From contig NZ_CP041345.1 of NCBI RefSeq assembly GCF_013265555.1, positions 790,581 through 854,580 of the forward strand: a DNA stretch of 64,000 nucleotides, read 5' to 3'. The DNA comes from Tenuifilum thalassicum (GTDB taxonomy: Bacteria; Bacteroidota; Bacteroidia; Bacteroidales; Tenuifilaceae). The translations under genes and the position numbers were made by a program. The first letter of the stretch is position 1. Each line of letters begins with the position of its first letter. Below the pieces are notes generated by a model. The model worked only from the letters and a program-made list of their open reading frames with translations. It did no database searches and was not told the DNA's origin. Below, piece after piece: positions 8,920-18,487 of the stretch.

Positions 8920-10533
8920 ATGGATGAAAATAGGTATCAATGCATAGTTGTTGGTGGTGGAGCAGCCGGACTTACTGCGGCTGTTTACCTGGCAAGGGAG
9001 GGTTATAAAACCTTATTGATTGAAAAAAATGATAAACCTGGTGGCCTAATCAGCACATTTGAGCATAATGGGTTTTATTTTGATGCCGGAATACGAGGCT
9101 TCGAAGACGCAGGTGTTATTCTTCCTATGCTTGCCGATTTAGGTATTCAACTTGACATTGCTAAAAGTCCCGTATCCATAGGAATTGAAAATGAGATTAT
9201 CAATGTTGATACTACAGAGCAAATCAAGGAGTATCAGGCAATTCTGGAAAAGTTGTATCCCGAAAGCAGGGAGGAGGTACGGGTAATTATTTCGGAGATT
9301 AAAAAAGCGGTTACATATCTACAGGCTCTTTACGGCGTAATGAATCCTATGTTTAAGGATTTGAAAAAGGACCTGCCCTATCTTTTTAAGGAGCTAATTC
9401 CTTGGCTGCCAAAATACTTTAAAACAATATCGAAAATTAAAAAGATGAATTCGCCTTTTGAATCCTATTTGGGCGATAGAATTACTAACCGTTCATTATT
9501 TGATATTGTTTTCCAGCATTTCTTCAAGCAAACACCTGCTTTTTTCGCATTAAGCTATTTCTATCTTTATCCCGATTATTTCTATCCCATTGGTGGCATG
9601 GGCAGGTGGGCCGATGCCGTTGCCAATAAATTTATTGAACTGGGAGGAACGGTAGAGTACAACGTAGTTGCTCAGCGTGTTAATGTCTTGGAGGGCTATC
9701 TGGATGTTGATTCTGAAAAACGGTTTTACTTCGATAGCCTTATCTGGGCTGCCGACCTTAAATCGTTATACAGTAATGTGACTCTTTCTGGTTTGCCAGA
9801 TCGAGTTGAGAAGGTTTTTGAACAAAAAAAATCGCAAATACTGAATGCTCGTGGGGGCGAATCGGTCTTTTCTGTGTTTATGGAGGTAGACGAGGATCCC
9901 GAAACTTTCCGTAATATTTCAAACAGCCACTTCTTTTATACACCATCTAAAATTGGCTTGGGTGATACAAATAGAAAAGAGATGGAAGCTCTTTTGGCAA
10001 ATTGGTCAAACCTAAGCAAAACAGAAATTTTGGATTGGGTAAACCGATTCGTATCGTTAAATACCTTTGAAATTTCCATTCCTGTTTTAAAAGATGCCAA
10101 CCTTGCACCTGAGGGCAAAACAGGGTTGATTGTTAGCTTCTTGTTCGACTATGAAATCTTTAATCGTGTTCACTCCGATGGGTGGTACAATGAGTTTAAA
10201 GTTGCTGTTGAGAATAGGGTGGTTGAGGTGCTTTCCAAGTCAATTTACCCTTTCCTGAAGGAAAAGATTACTCATAGATTCTCCTTTAGTCCAATTAGCA
10301 TACACAATCGAACTTTATCGACTGATGGTGCCATTACCGGATGGGCTTTTGGTAAGCATATGCCAAGCGTAAATGCCATGCATAAAATGAATAAAGCTGT
10401 ATTTACACCATTCCCAAACGTCTTTATTGCTGGTCAATGGAGTTTTAGCCCATCGGGTGTTCCCATGTCAATACTTACTGGCAGGTTGGCAACTAATCAG
10501 GCAATTAGTTTTATCAAGAAGAAAAACGTATAA
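8920..10533 (+). CDS. FAD-dependent oxidoreductase, CrtI/CrtISO/RetSat-like (copy 1)
   Basis: 537 residues. An N-terminal FAD-binding motif GGGAAGLTAAVYLAREG, the following IEKNDKPGGLISTF segment and the C-terminal VFIAGQWSFSPSGVPMSI block define an amine-oxidase/phytoene-desaturase superfamily enzyme. The AGQW...GVPMSILTGRLA ending is like carotenoid isomerase and retinol saturase relatives. Its neighbour at 10547 is a close tandem paralogue with the same landmarks, so the pair arose by duplication. No crtB or crtE lies in this window, so ordinary carotenoid synthesis is not supported here. A role in saturating, desaturating or isomerising a polyene lipid is inferred. Confidence 0.88.
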   Translation: MDENRYQCIVVGGGAAGLTAAVYLAREGYKTLLIEKNDKPGGLISTFEHNGFYFDAGIRGFEDAGVILPMLADLGIQLDIAKSPVSIGIENEIINVDTTEQIKEYQAILEKLYPESREEVRVIISEIKKAVTYLQALYGVMNPMFKDLKKDLPYLFKELIPWLPKYFKTISKIKKMNSPFESYLGDRITNRSLFDIVFQHFFKQTPAFFALSYFYLYPDYFYPIGGMGRWADAVANKFIELGGTVEYNVVAQRVNVLEGYLDVDSEKRFYFDSLIWAADLKSLYSNVTLSGLPDRVEKVFEQKKSQILNARGGESVFSVFMEVDEDPETFRNISNSHFFYTPSKIGLGDTNRKEMEALLANWSNLSKTEILDWVNRFVSLNTFEISIPVLKDANLAPEGKTGLIVSFLFDYEIFNRVHSDGWYNEFKVAVENRVVEVLSKSIYPFLKEKITHRFSFSPISIHNRTLSTDGAITGWAFGKHMPSVNAMHKMNKAVFTPFPNVFIAGQWSFSPSGVPMSILTGRLATNQAISFIKKKNV

Positions 10534-10546
10534 GTCCAATATCGAT

Positions 10547-12133
10547 ATGGACAATAGAATGTACGATGTTATAGTGGTTGGTGGAGGTTTAGCTGGGCTT
10601 ACCGCCGCAGTTTACTCTGCACGAAAGGGCAGAAATGTTCTTCTAGTTGAAAAGAATAGTAAGTGTGGTGGATTGGCATCGTCAATTGAGCATAATGGGT
10701 TTGTTTTTGATGCAGGTGCCAAGGGACTTATTAATGCGGGTATCATCAAGCCAATGGTTAACGATTTGGGAATTGACCTAAAACTTATTAGGAGTAAGGT
10801 TTCAGTTGGTATTGCTGATAGAATAATTGGGATAGATGGTTTAGCTGATATTGAAAGTTATAAGAATTTACTTTTGCATTTTTTCCCGAATTGCAGACAA
10901 GAGGTTGATATTGTGATTAGGGAGATGGTAGCAATGATGCGATATACTAAGACTTTTTATGCAGTTGATAATCCTGAGTTTAGAGATATTAAAAAGGACT
11001 ATAAGTATCTGTTTAAGGATTTACTGCCATGGCTGCCATCTTTCTTGTATACTCTATTAAAAACTAGCAGGTTAATGGAGCCAATGGAGGATTATTTGGG
11101 TAAATGGATTCAGTCGAAACCTTTAGCAGATATGGTCCTTCAGCACTTCTTCCAAAGAATGCCTGCATTTTTTGCACTGGGCTACTTCTATGTTTTCCTG
11201 GATTATTGGTATCCGGTTGGTGGAGTTGGAAAATTGGGTGAGGCTTTGCTACAAAAGTACAAGGAGCTAAACGGTAAGTTAGCTTTTTCAACAAGAATTG
11301 TTAAAGTGATACCATCAGAGAATCAGCTAATCGACGAAAAAGGAAATGCTTATGGGTACGATAAGTTGATTTGGACTGCCGACTTAAAATCGTTCTACGG
11401 TATAGTTTACCCCGATGGGTTAAGCAATGAGCAAAAATCAAAGTTTGACAAAACAAAATTTTCAGTTACCAAAGCAGCAACAGGCGATTCCGTTTTTCAA
11501 CTTTTCCTTGAGGTTGATGAAAGACCCGAAACTTATTCTCAATTTACCAATCCACACCTCTTATATACCCCAATGACAGATGGATTAGGCGATTCTGTTC
11601 GGACTGATTTTGCAATGCTAATTGCAAATTGGTCTCAAGCTAATAAAGCGGAGGTGGTTGAATGGGTTCGAAACTTTGTGAAAAGAAATACCTTTGAAAT
11701 TTCATTTCCTGTTTTGCGTGATTCCAACTTGGCTCCCGAAGGCAAAACTGGTATTATTGTCAATTTCTTTACCGATTATCGAATTTTTCAATTTGCCCAA
11801 AATGATGGTTGGGTAGATGAACTGACAGGAGCTTTTGAAAATGCTCTGATTGATACTCTTTCAAAATCAATTTTCCCTAACTTAAAGGAAAAGTTAATTC
11901 ACAAATTCTCGTTTACACCCTTAAGTATTAAAGAGTGGGCAGGCTCATCGGGTGGTGCAATTACCGGTTGGGCTTTTGGTCAGGAACTACCAGTGGTTAA
12001 TAAGATGATTAAAGTACAGAAATCGGTTCGTACTCCATTTCCAAACATATTTCAGGCTGGTCAGTGGGCTTATAGCCCATCGGGAATTCCCATGTCGATT
12101 CTTACAGGCAAAATTGCTTCTAACTTTGTGTAA
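10547..12133 (+). CDS. FAD-dependent oxidoreductase, CrtI/CrtISO/RetSat-like (copy 2)
   Basis: 528 residues from the ATG at 10547; the frame stays open back into copy 1, but the dinucleotide-binding motif YDVIVVGGGLAGLTAAVY begins only a few residues after this ATG. Landmarks match copy 1: VEKNSKCGGLASS, EHNGFVFDAG, FKDLLPWLPS, LQHFFQRMPAFFALGYFY, NLAPEGKTGIIVNF and the FAD-closing IFQAGQWAYSPSGIPMSI. Copies 1 and 2 are separated by 13 bp. Divergence is widespread rather than local, so this is an old duplication with both copies intact, suggesting two steps or a heteromer. Confidence 0.88.
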   Translation: MDNRMYDVIVVGGGLAGLTAAVYSARKGRNVLLVEKNSKCGGLASSIEHNGFVFDAGAKGLINAGIIKPMVNDLGIDLKLIRSKVSVGIADRIIGIDGLADIESYKNLLLHFFPNCRQEVDIVIREMVAMMRYTKTFYAVDNPEFRDIKKDYKYLFKDLLPWLPSFLYTLLKTSRLMEPMEDYLGKWIQSKPLADMVLQHFFQRMPAFFALGYFYVFLDYWYPVGGVGKLGEALLQKYKELNGKLAFSTRIVKVIPSENQLIDEKGNAYGYDKLIWTADLKSFYGIVYPDGLSNEQKSKFDKTKFSVTKAATGDSVFQLFLEVDERPETYSQFTNPHLLYTPMTDGLGDSVRTDFAMLIANWSQANKAEVVEWVRNFVKRNTFEISFPVLRDSNLAPEGKTGIIVNFFTDYRIFQFAQNDGWVDELTGAFENALIDTLSKSIFPNLKEKLIHKFSFTPLSIKEWAGSSGGAITGWAFGQELPVVNKMIKVQKSVRTPFPNIFQAGQWAYSPSGIPMSILTGKIASNFV

Positions 12134-12145
12134 CCATTTTAGCCC

Positions 12146-13132
12146 TTGTATTTAGTGAAAATTCAAAGGAAAGACATACACGTTGAGCTTAGACCATATA
12201 TTAAGCCATTAATGCTTATAAACTTCCTACTCAGTCGACGCTGGGGGATACATTTAATGCAATTAAATTCACGCTTTAATAGGATTAAATCGATTAAAGG
12301 TTTTGTAAATGAGATAAGGTACATCAAAGGAAGCGATGGTTGCTACATAAGAGTTCGTATATACAAGCCTTTAATTCAAACTGATAGACTACCAGGAATA
12401 TTGTTCTGTCATAGTGGTGGATTTGTAGTTGGAAGTCCCGAAGAAAATCATGATGCTATTGAGCGATTTCTTCGTCAAAGACCATGTGTGGTAGTTGCTC
12501 CCGATTACCGCAAAGCGCCAAAATATCCTTTCCCTGCAGCATTTAACGACTGTTACGATACGCTAACCTGGATGAACGAACATGCCGATGAGCTAAAAAT
12601 TATTCCAAATCAGCTTATAGTTGTAGGGTATAGTGCTGGAGGTGGTTTAGCGATTTCGATTACGCTAAGGGCCGTTCGTGAAAATAAAATTGGTATAGCT
12701 TTCCAGATGCCCATTTATCCAATGATTGACGATAGGCAGGTTACAGAGTCAAGCAACTTTACAGGTACGCCTGTGTGGGATTCAAAAACCAATGCTTTAG
12801 CTTGGAAATTGTATTTGGCTGACCTTTTTAAAAATAACAAGGAGATTTCAGATTATGCAGCACCAGCGCGTTGTACAAGTTTTAAAGGCTTACCACCTAC
12901 TATATCTATTGTAGGTACTTCAGAACCATTTAGAGACGAAGTTATAGAGTTTGTTAATAGGCTAGAAATTGATGGTGTAGAAGTCCAATTTAAACAATTT
13001 GATGGCTGTTTTCATGCATTTGATTTGGTGGCACCTAGTACCAATATTGGGAAGGATGCCATTGATTTTATATTAACACAATTTTCAAGTTATTACGACA
13101 TAAATTTTCCTGATATACAGGCCAGGTTTTAG
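12146..13132 (+). CDS. Alpha/beta hydrolase, HSL-like esterase/lipase family
   Basis: About 328 residues. No ATG lies near the start; TTG 12146 or GTG 12155 is likely, and ATG 12212 is possible. The oxyanion motif is CHSGGF (HGGG-like), the nucleophile elbow is GYSAGG, and the remaining triad candidates are the acidic residue after GTSEPFRDE and the His in GCFHAFD. This is the hormone-sensitive-lipase-like branch of carboxylesterases, acting on short acyl esters. It is 12 bp from the second FAD enzyme and closes the cluster before a strong bidirectional terminator, so it may release or trim the cluster's product. Confidence 0.85.
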   Translation: MYLVKIQRKDIHVELRPYIKPLMLINFLLSRRWGIHLMQLNSRFNRIKSIKGFVNEIRYIKGSDGCYIRVRIYKPLIQTDRLPGILFCHSGGFVVGSPEENHDAIERFLRQRPCVVVAPDYRKAPKYPFPAAFNDCYDTLTWMNEHADELKIIPNQLIVVGYSAGGGLAISITLRAVRENKIGIAFQMPIYPMIDDRQVTESSNFTGTPVWDSKTNALAWKLYLADLFKNNKEISDYAAPARCTSFKGLPPTISIVGTSEPFRDEVIEFVNRLEIDGVEVQFKQFDGCFHAFDLVAPSTNIGKDAIDFILTQFSSYYDINFPDIQARF

Positions 13133-13147
13133 TATTTACTGAATAAT

Positions 13148-13179
13148 AAAAACGGGGACTGAAACTAGTCCCCGTTTTT
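13148..13179. terminator. Bidirectional terminator between convergent genes
   Basis: AAAAACGGGGACT (13148-13160) and AGTCCCCGTTTTT (13167-13179) form a perfect 13-bp stem with a 6-nt loop. It works on both strands and serves the hydrolase gene and the convergent peptide transporter gene. Confidence 0.93.
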
Positions 13180-13194
13180 GCATTTATAACCAAT

Positions 13195-14856
13195 TTACTT
13201 AGTAGCATTTTCAAGTTTACGCATAATAGCAAAGATGAAAGTTGCCGATAGCCAGCTCATTACAACAAGAATTGCAAAGAATTGCCATAATTCAAGCTTA
13301 TCCCAGAAAATACCTATTAATCCAGCAAGAAGATTTCCAATTGCTGTAGCACCTAGCCATCCTCCTTGCATTAAACCTTTGTATTTAGGAGGTGCAACCT
13401 TCGACACAAAGGAGATGCCCATAGGAGAAAGGAATAGCTCAGCAATGGTTAATGTGAAATATGTTCCAATCAGCCAGTAAGGTGATCTTAGCATTGGCGA
13501 TACGCCATCGTTAAGCTCTCTTGGTGAAAGCAATCCCATTGAAGCAAGAATCATCACCATAAAACCAATACCTGTAATAATCATACCAATACCGATTTTC
13601 TTAGGTGCTGAAGGCTCTTTGCCTTTTGAGCGTAACCAGGTGAAGAAGCTAACAATAACTGGAGTTAGGAATACAATAAAGATAGGGTTAAAATGCTGGA
13701 ACTTTTGAGGAGCAATTGCCATTTGTTCGTCAAATCCTTGAACCACATAGTAGGTTAAAAGACCAAAACCTACTACCATTGCAGCTCCTACACCACGCCA
13801 AGCGTTTGATAGATTCTTTCTGAACAATACAATAAGGCCAATGATTGTCATTAGCAAGGGTAGGAACGCTTTCAAATCGAAGAAGATATATGTAATCTTA
13901 CTAACAGTAAATTCGGTATAGTTCTTAGCAAATACGCTAAGTGTAAAGCCATTCTGATGGAATGCCATCCAGAAGAATATTACAACAAAGAATACCAGAC
14001 CAAGAGCTGTCATACGCTCACGGGTTTGTTCTGGTGTAAGCTCAACAACCTTATCCTTATGCTCTTCGCTAGCTGCTTTTTGTTTTTCGGTGAGGTCTGC
14101 GTCTTTATAGTACTTCTTAAATGCAACAAAGATGATTAAAGAAATAATCATACTAGCAGCAGCTACACCAAATGCGGCATTATACGATTGGGCTACAGAG
14201 TCGATATAAAACTTGGCAAACTCAGTAATATTTGTAAAGTTAGCACCAAGGTGTTCAATTCCAAAACTTTTTAGTGCATCGGCGTTTGCAAGGTTGTTTT
14301 TGAGAACCGCATGTGAGTAATCTAGGATCTTGGGATCATAAACTAAGCCTTTGCTTTTTAGAATGAAATTACTTGCAGCTGTAGCAGCCGATGGAGCAAA
14401 GAATGCACCTATGTTAATACCCATGTAGAAGATATTAAATGCATTATCACGGTTTTTATCGTAACGTGGGTCATCGTACATGTTTCCTACTAGGGCCTGA
14501 AGATTCCCTTTAAAGAAGCCTGTACCTAAGGAAATTACTGTTAGGGCAACAATAATCAATCCAAGACCTCTATCGGGGATTGCCATAAGTAAATATCCCA
14601 AAAATAGGATGATAATACCCAATAGGATGGTTTTCCCATAACCAAGAAATTTGTCGGCTACCCAACCTCCAAGTAGAGGTAAAAAGTAGATACCAAACAA
14701 AAATCCACCATAATAATGTCCTGCTTCTTCGGTTGAGAAGCCAAACTTTGCTTGTAGGTAGTAAACAAAAACTGCTAGCATGGTGTAGTAACCAAACCTT
14801 TCACCCATGTTAGCAAAAAAAGCTACCAGTAGTCCTTTAGGATGATTTTTCAACAT
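13195..14856 (-). CDS. POT/PTR2 family proton-dependent peptide transporter
   Basis: 553-residue multi-spanning membrane protein. It carries the POT signature near the N-terminus (MGERFGYYTM) and the PTR2 motif FYMGINIGAFFAPSAA. About 12-14 helices are seen, with a large loop after the first helices (about 165-220) and a charged cytoplasmic loop (about 255-280). The family imports di- and tripeptides with protons, suiting a protein-degrading anaerobe. Its promoter is clear at 14895-14925, and the transcript ends at the shared terminator. Confidence 0.93.
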   Translation of the reverse strand: MLKNHPKGLLVAFFANMGERFGYYTMLAVFVYYLQAKFGFSTEEAGHYYGGFLFGIYFLPLLGGWVADKFLGYGKTILLGIIILFLGYLLMAIPDRGLGLIIVALTVISLGTGFFKGNLQALVGNMYDDPRYDKNRDNAFNIFYMGINIGAFFAPSAATAASNFILKSKGLVYDPKILDYSHAVLKNNLANADALKSFGIEHLGANFTNITEFAKFYIDSVAQSYNAAFGVAAASMIISLIIFVAFKKYYKDADLTEKQKAASEEHKDKVVELTPEQTRERMTALGLVFFVVIFFWMAFHQNGFTLSVFAKNYTEFTVSKITYIFFDLKAFLPLLMTIIGLIVLFRKNLSNAWRGVGAAMVVGFGLLTYYVVQGFDEQMAIAPQKFQHFNPIFIVFLTPVIVSFFTWLRSKGKEPSAPKKIGIGMIITGIGFMVMILASMGLLSPRELNDGVSPMLRSPYWLIGTYFTLTIAELFLSPMGISFVSKVAPPKYKGLMQGGWLGATAIGNLLAGLIGIFWDKLELWQFFAILVVMSWLSATFIFAIMRKLENATK

Positions 14857-14894
14857 AGTATTTAGTTTTAGTTTGTTTCAACTATAATGATTGA

Positions 14895-14925
14895 CAAAAA
14901 TAGGCTTTTATGGTTTATCTCCAAA
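14895..14925 (-). promoter_or_regulatory. Bacteroidota promoter for the peptide transporter
   Basis: On the minus strand TTTG (14922-14925) is followed by 19 bp and TATTTTTG (14895-14902), an exact match to the Bacteroidota -33/-7 consensus. The predicted start of transcription is about 30 nt before the ATG. Confidence 0.75.
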
Positions 14926-15059
14926 TCTAAAAAATATGTTGTAAAATCTTTTTTTTAAGCTTAATTTGTAAACTAACTTGTTGGAATTATGAGCCGAACA
15001 GCTTATTTTTCTAAAATTCTTAAAAACAGGCAAATTAAGTACTAAGATGATGAAGAGTT

Positions 15060-16568
15060 ATGAAAATATTTAGAACAGAACAGGTTAAGTATATTGATGC
15101 TTACACAATACAAAATGAGCCAATCGCTTCCATTGATTTGATGGAGCGTGCAGCCCATGCTCTTTTTGGATGGTTTCGTAATAGATTTCACAATAATCGG
15201 AAAGTTATAATTTTTTGTGGACCAGGAAATAATGGTGGCGATGGACTTGCTCTTGCTCGTATGCTCTTAAATGTTGGCTATAATGTCCATACCTATTATT
15301 TGAGTTCTAAATCCTATTCCGAAGATTTTAACACTAACCTTGTTCGATTAAAGGAAGCGTCTTCAAGTATTTATATGATTAATAGCCCTAAGGATTTTCC
15401 TAAAATAGAACCTGACGATATTATAGTTGATGCATTATTTGGATCTGGCTTGAGTCGCCCTATCGAAGGTCTTGCTGCTGATTTGATCTCTTCTATTAAT
15501 AGTTCAAATGCTCTTGTGGTGGCAATTGATATACCCTCGGGTCTTTTTGGCGAGGAAAACTCGGTCCCTAACAGTAACCCTGTTGTTAGAGCTAGCTATT
15601 GCCTAAGTTTGCAATTCCCTAAGATTGCCTTTTTCATGTCAGAAAATGAGGAATATGTTAAAGATTGGAGGACCTTACCAATAGGATTACATCCAGATGC
15701 CATTGAGCAAACACCGTCGCCATATTTTTATACCACATTAAGTGATATTTCTACGAATCTCTTAAACCAATCGAAATTTGCACATAAGGGTAGTTTTGGA
15801 CATGTTCTAATCATGGCTGGTTCCTATAGTATGATGGGAGCAGCATGCCTATGTTCAAAGGCGTCTATTCGGAGTGGGGTTGGTTTAGCCACCCTTTACA
15901 TTCCAAAATGTGGTTATGAGATTGCTCAAACAGCAGTTCCAGAGGCTCTTGCTTTAACAGATAGCAACGATACCCATTTAACAAACTATCCCGATTTAAA
16001 TAAATTTAGCGCCATATGTGTTGGTCCTGGTATGGGGCAAGACACCGAAACTGCTAGCATGATTAGAAGCCTAATCAAAAATTCGACTAAACCTTTGGTT
16101 ATTGATGCCGATGGGTTAAACCTGATTTCAAAAAATATTGATTTACTGCAGGAACTTAAGGCTCCTGCTATTCTTACCCCACATCCTGGCGAGTTCGATA
16201 GACTTTTCGGAAAATCATCTTCATCGTGGGAGCAATTACAGAAAGCTATTAGCATGGCTCAAAGGTATGGTGTAATTATTGTGCTTAAGGGTGCGTATAC
16301 TCGTGTAGTATTGCCTAATGGTGAGGTGCATTTCAATTCAACAGGTAATTCTGGCATGGCAACTGGTGGCAGTGGTGATGTTTTAAGTGGGGTTATTGCA
16401 GGATTACTTGCACGTGGGCTTGAACCCAAAGATGCTGCTATTATAGGTGTATTTGTACATGGATTGGCTGGTGACTTGGCTGCCGACGATTTTGGCAAAG
16501 TTAGCTTATGTGCAACGGATATTCTAAACTATATTTGCAAAGCATTTCAACATTTAACAAAAAAATGA
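15060..16568 (+). CDS. nnr: Bifunctional NAD(P)HX epimerase/dehydratase
   Basis: 502 residues repairing hydrated NAD(P)H. The N-terminal YjeF_N domain (about 1-215, motif GPGNNGGDGL) epimerises NAD(P)HX. The C-terminal ribokinase-like domain (about 225-500, motifs GHVLIMAGS, CVGPGMGQ, LTPHPGEFDRL and TGGSGDVLSG) is the ADP- or ATP-dependent dehydratase. Length matches the fused bacterial enzyme (about 500). The stop overlaps the start of the DUF4831 gene (ATGA), so the two are translationally coupled. Confidence 0.95.
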   Translation: MKIFRTEQVKYIDAYTIQNEPIASIDLMERAAHALFGWFRNRFHNNRKVIIFCGPGNNGGDGLALARMLLNVGYNVHTYYLSSKSYSEDFNTNLVRLKEASSSIYMINSPKDFPKIEPDDIIVDALFGSGLSRPIEGLAADLISSINSSNALVVAIDIPSGLFGEENSVPNSNPVVRASYCLSLQFPKIAFFMSENEEYVKDWRTLPIGLHPDAIEQTPSPYFYTTLSDISTNLLNQSKFAHKGSFGHVLIMAGSYSMMGAACLCSKASIRSGVGLATLYIPKCGYEIAQTAVPEALALTDSNDTHLTNYPDLNKFSAICVGPGMGQDTETASMIRSLIKNSTKPLVIDADGLNLISKNIDLLQELKAPAILTPHPGEFDRLFGKSSSSWEQLQKAISMAQRYGVIIVLKGAYTRVVLPNGEVHFNSTGNSGMATGGSGDVLSGVIAGLLARGLEPKDAAIIGVFVHGLAGDLAADDFGKVSLCATDILNYICKAFQHLTKK

Positions 16569-17659
16569 GAATAAAAAATATTTCAATGATAGTTGCAATT
16601 GCCCTTTTGGCTGGGTGCAACACAAAAACCGTACAGGTTCAACCTGCAGATAATTTGAACTACAGCGAAGCAGCAACATTTTATTCGTTACCTCGAAGTG
16701 TGATATATGTGAATGTTAAATGCGAAAGGAGAATTTTTATTCCGGGTCCCTATGCAAATTTTACTAAGAAATATCTGGGTATCGATGGTGTAGTTAGCGA
16801 GCCAAAAACCACATATTCAATTAAGTACATTGATTTTGACATACAAGTAGAAACCGACCCATCAGCAATTTATGCCGTTTTACCTACAAAAAATGGGTAC
16901 GGTAATTACCTGAAGCTCAACGAGCATGGTTTGGTTTTGCCCATAGATGCAAATGCCTTTGGTAAAACAATAAAAAGTAGCAAAAAGGAATCGATAGAAA
17001 ATACTATTGTTTTCAAGGATTTATCATATAAACCATTTATAGAGAAAAAGAAAGCAACTTTTTATGGACGAGTGCTTAACGATAGCGTTTTTACTAGAGT
17101 GCCAATAAAGAAAACAATGGTAGTTGAAAAAAACATTGAGGAAAAAGCCAAAGAGGCTGCCGAATTTATTTTCAACCTTAGGGAGCGAAGACTTGAGTTC
17201 TTAACAACTGATGTTGACCAGCCATTTTCGGGTGATGCAATAACCGAAATTTTAAATGAGATTCAGCGGCTCGAAGATGAATACTTATCGCTTTTTATAG
17301 GAAAAACCTATACTTCCTATTCTACTCAAACATTTAGCTATGTTCCTACAAATAGCGAGGGGGAAAGCACTATTCTTTTTAGGTTTTCAGAAAGTAAAGG
17401 AATCTTGCCCCAAACAGACCTTTCAGGACGCCCAATACTTTTGGAAGTTGAAGTTCCTAACACTTCTCTTTTGGACTCTGCCTATAAAAGCCTAAATACT
17501 AGAATTCAAAAGGATGAATTAACTCGGTTTTATTATAGAGTTCCAGCTTATACAAACATTAGTGTTGTAGATGGAAGTGAAGTCCTAGCAAAAAGGAGAG
17601 TAGCAATATACCAGTATGGGCCAATCTTTTCGTTACCTATAAACTATCCCGAAAGATAG
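16565..17659 (+). CDS. DUF4831 family lipoprotein
   Basis: 364 residues from ATG 16565. The signal peptide MIVAIALLAGC ends in a lipobox with the Cys near residue 19, so it should be a lipoprotein. The body begins with YSLPRSVIYVNVKCERRIFIPGPYA, the hallmark of DUF4831, a family almost confined to Bacteroidota and without known function. The domain is mostly beta, with RVPIKKTMVVEKNIEEKAKEAAEFIFNLRERR as one long helix. It overlaps nnr by 4 bp and ends 3 bp from the convergent thioredoxin gene. Confidence 0.85.
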   Translation: MRIKNISMIVAIALLAGCNTKTVQVQPADNLNYSEAATFYSLPRSVIYVNVKCERRIFIPGPYANFTKKYLGIDGVVSEPKTTYSIKYIDFDIQVETDPSAIYAVLPTKNGYGNYLKLNEHGLVLPIDANAFGKTIKSSKKESIENTIVFKDLSYKPFIEKKKATFYGRVLNDSVFTRVPIKKTMVVEKNIEEKAKEAAEFIFNLRERRLEFLTTDVDQPFSGDAITEILNEIQRLEDEYLSLFIGKTYTSYSTQTFSYVPTNSEGESTILFRFSESKGILPQTDLSGRPILLEVEVPNTSLLDSAYKSLNTRIQKDELTRFYYRVPAYTNISVVDGSEVLAKRRVAIYQYGPIFSLPINYPER

Positions 17660-17662
17660 CTG

Positions 17663-18211
17663 CTACTTATTTGCTGTACCTAATTTACTTACGAACTTGG
17701 CTCTAAAGTCTTCCCATTTTTGGGTTTTATAGGCATCGCTTACAATGAACTCCAAAATTGGTTCAAGTTGTTCTGGTCTAAGATATCCGGGGACAACAGT
17801 AATTGGGTTATTGTTTTCATCCATGAATACAATAGAGGGGTAAGAAAGACGTCCTTGTAAAATTGCTATGGCAAATTCATGAGGACTTCGTGTGTTCTGA
17901 CCTTTGTTCTTATATGTTTTGCCTTTATACACAATATCTTTTTTCCCTTCGGCATTAAGCTTTACGGCATGGAATTTATTGCTTAAATAATCTGCAATAA
18001 CAGGATTAGTAAAGGTGTTTGCATCCATTTTTTTGCACCAACCGCACCAATCGGTGTAAACATCAATGAAGATTTTACGGGGCTGTGTTTTATTTAGTTT
18101 AATAGCTTCTTCAATCCCTATCCACTTAACACTTTCTGAATTTTGGGCGAATAAACTTTCCGAAAATATTGCACCAATTAAAAGTATTAGGATTCTAGCT
18201 GTACTTTTCAT
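17663..18211 (-). CDS. Secreted thioredoxin-like protein
   Basis: 182 residues with a signal peptide (ARILILLIGAIFSESLFAQ). The active site is CGWC in DVYTDWCGWCKKMD (about residues 56-59), followed by the thioredoxin-fold helix FTNPVIADYLSNKFHAVKLNAEG and the cis-proline strand SYPSIVFMDENN. An insertion with KGQNTRSPHEFA lies between them. It resembles Thioredoxin_7/DUF255-type periplasmic reductants that keep disulphides reduced or repair them. The gene is single and convergent with the DUF4831 gene. Confidence 0.88.
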   Translation of the reverse strand: MKSTARILILLIGAIFSESLFAQNSESVKWIGIEEAIKLNKTQPRKIFIDVYTDWCGWCKKMDANTFTNPVIADYLSNKFHAVKLNAEGKKDIVYKGKTYKNKGQNTRSPHEFAIAILQGRLSYPSIVFMDENNNPITVVPGYLRPEQLEPILEFIVSDAYKTQKWEDFRAKFVSKLGTANK

Positions 18212-18487
18212 AATCTGTTTTTAGTGAATTTTTACAAACATAATAAATACTTTGTAAAAATAAAGCAAGTGTATTGCATTACTCTCATCCTTTGTTTTTC
18301 AAACCTCAATAAGTGCATGCTGTTGATAATCTTTGTAGATTAAGTTTTATATAAAGTTAAGAAGATGAAAGTGTTGTGAATATCATTTTATGAATCATTT
18401 TGGAAATATACCTTTACATAACATTAATGCCTTTATTTTTTGGAACAATTCTATGTATCTTACGTTTAATTTCAAAAATGAACTGAC

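Noticed and set aside
10427-10546. N-terminal extension of the second FAD enzyme into the first gene
   Set aside because: The extension overlaps the first gene and lies before the FAD motif; ATG 10547 starts at the expected place.
8920-12133. Standard carotenoid biosynthesis locus
   Set aside because: Only desaturase-like enzymes are present; no phytoene synthase, cyclase or GGPP synthase lies nearby.
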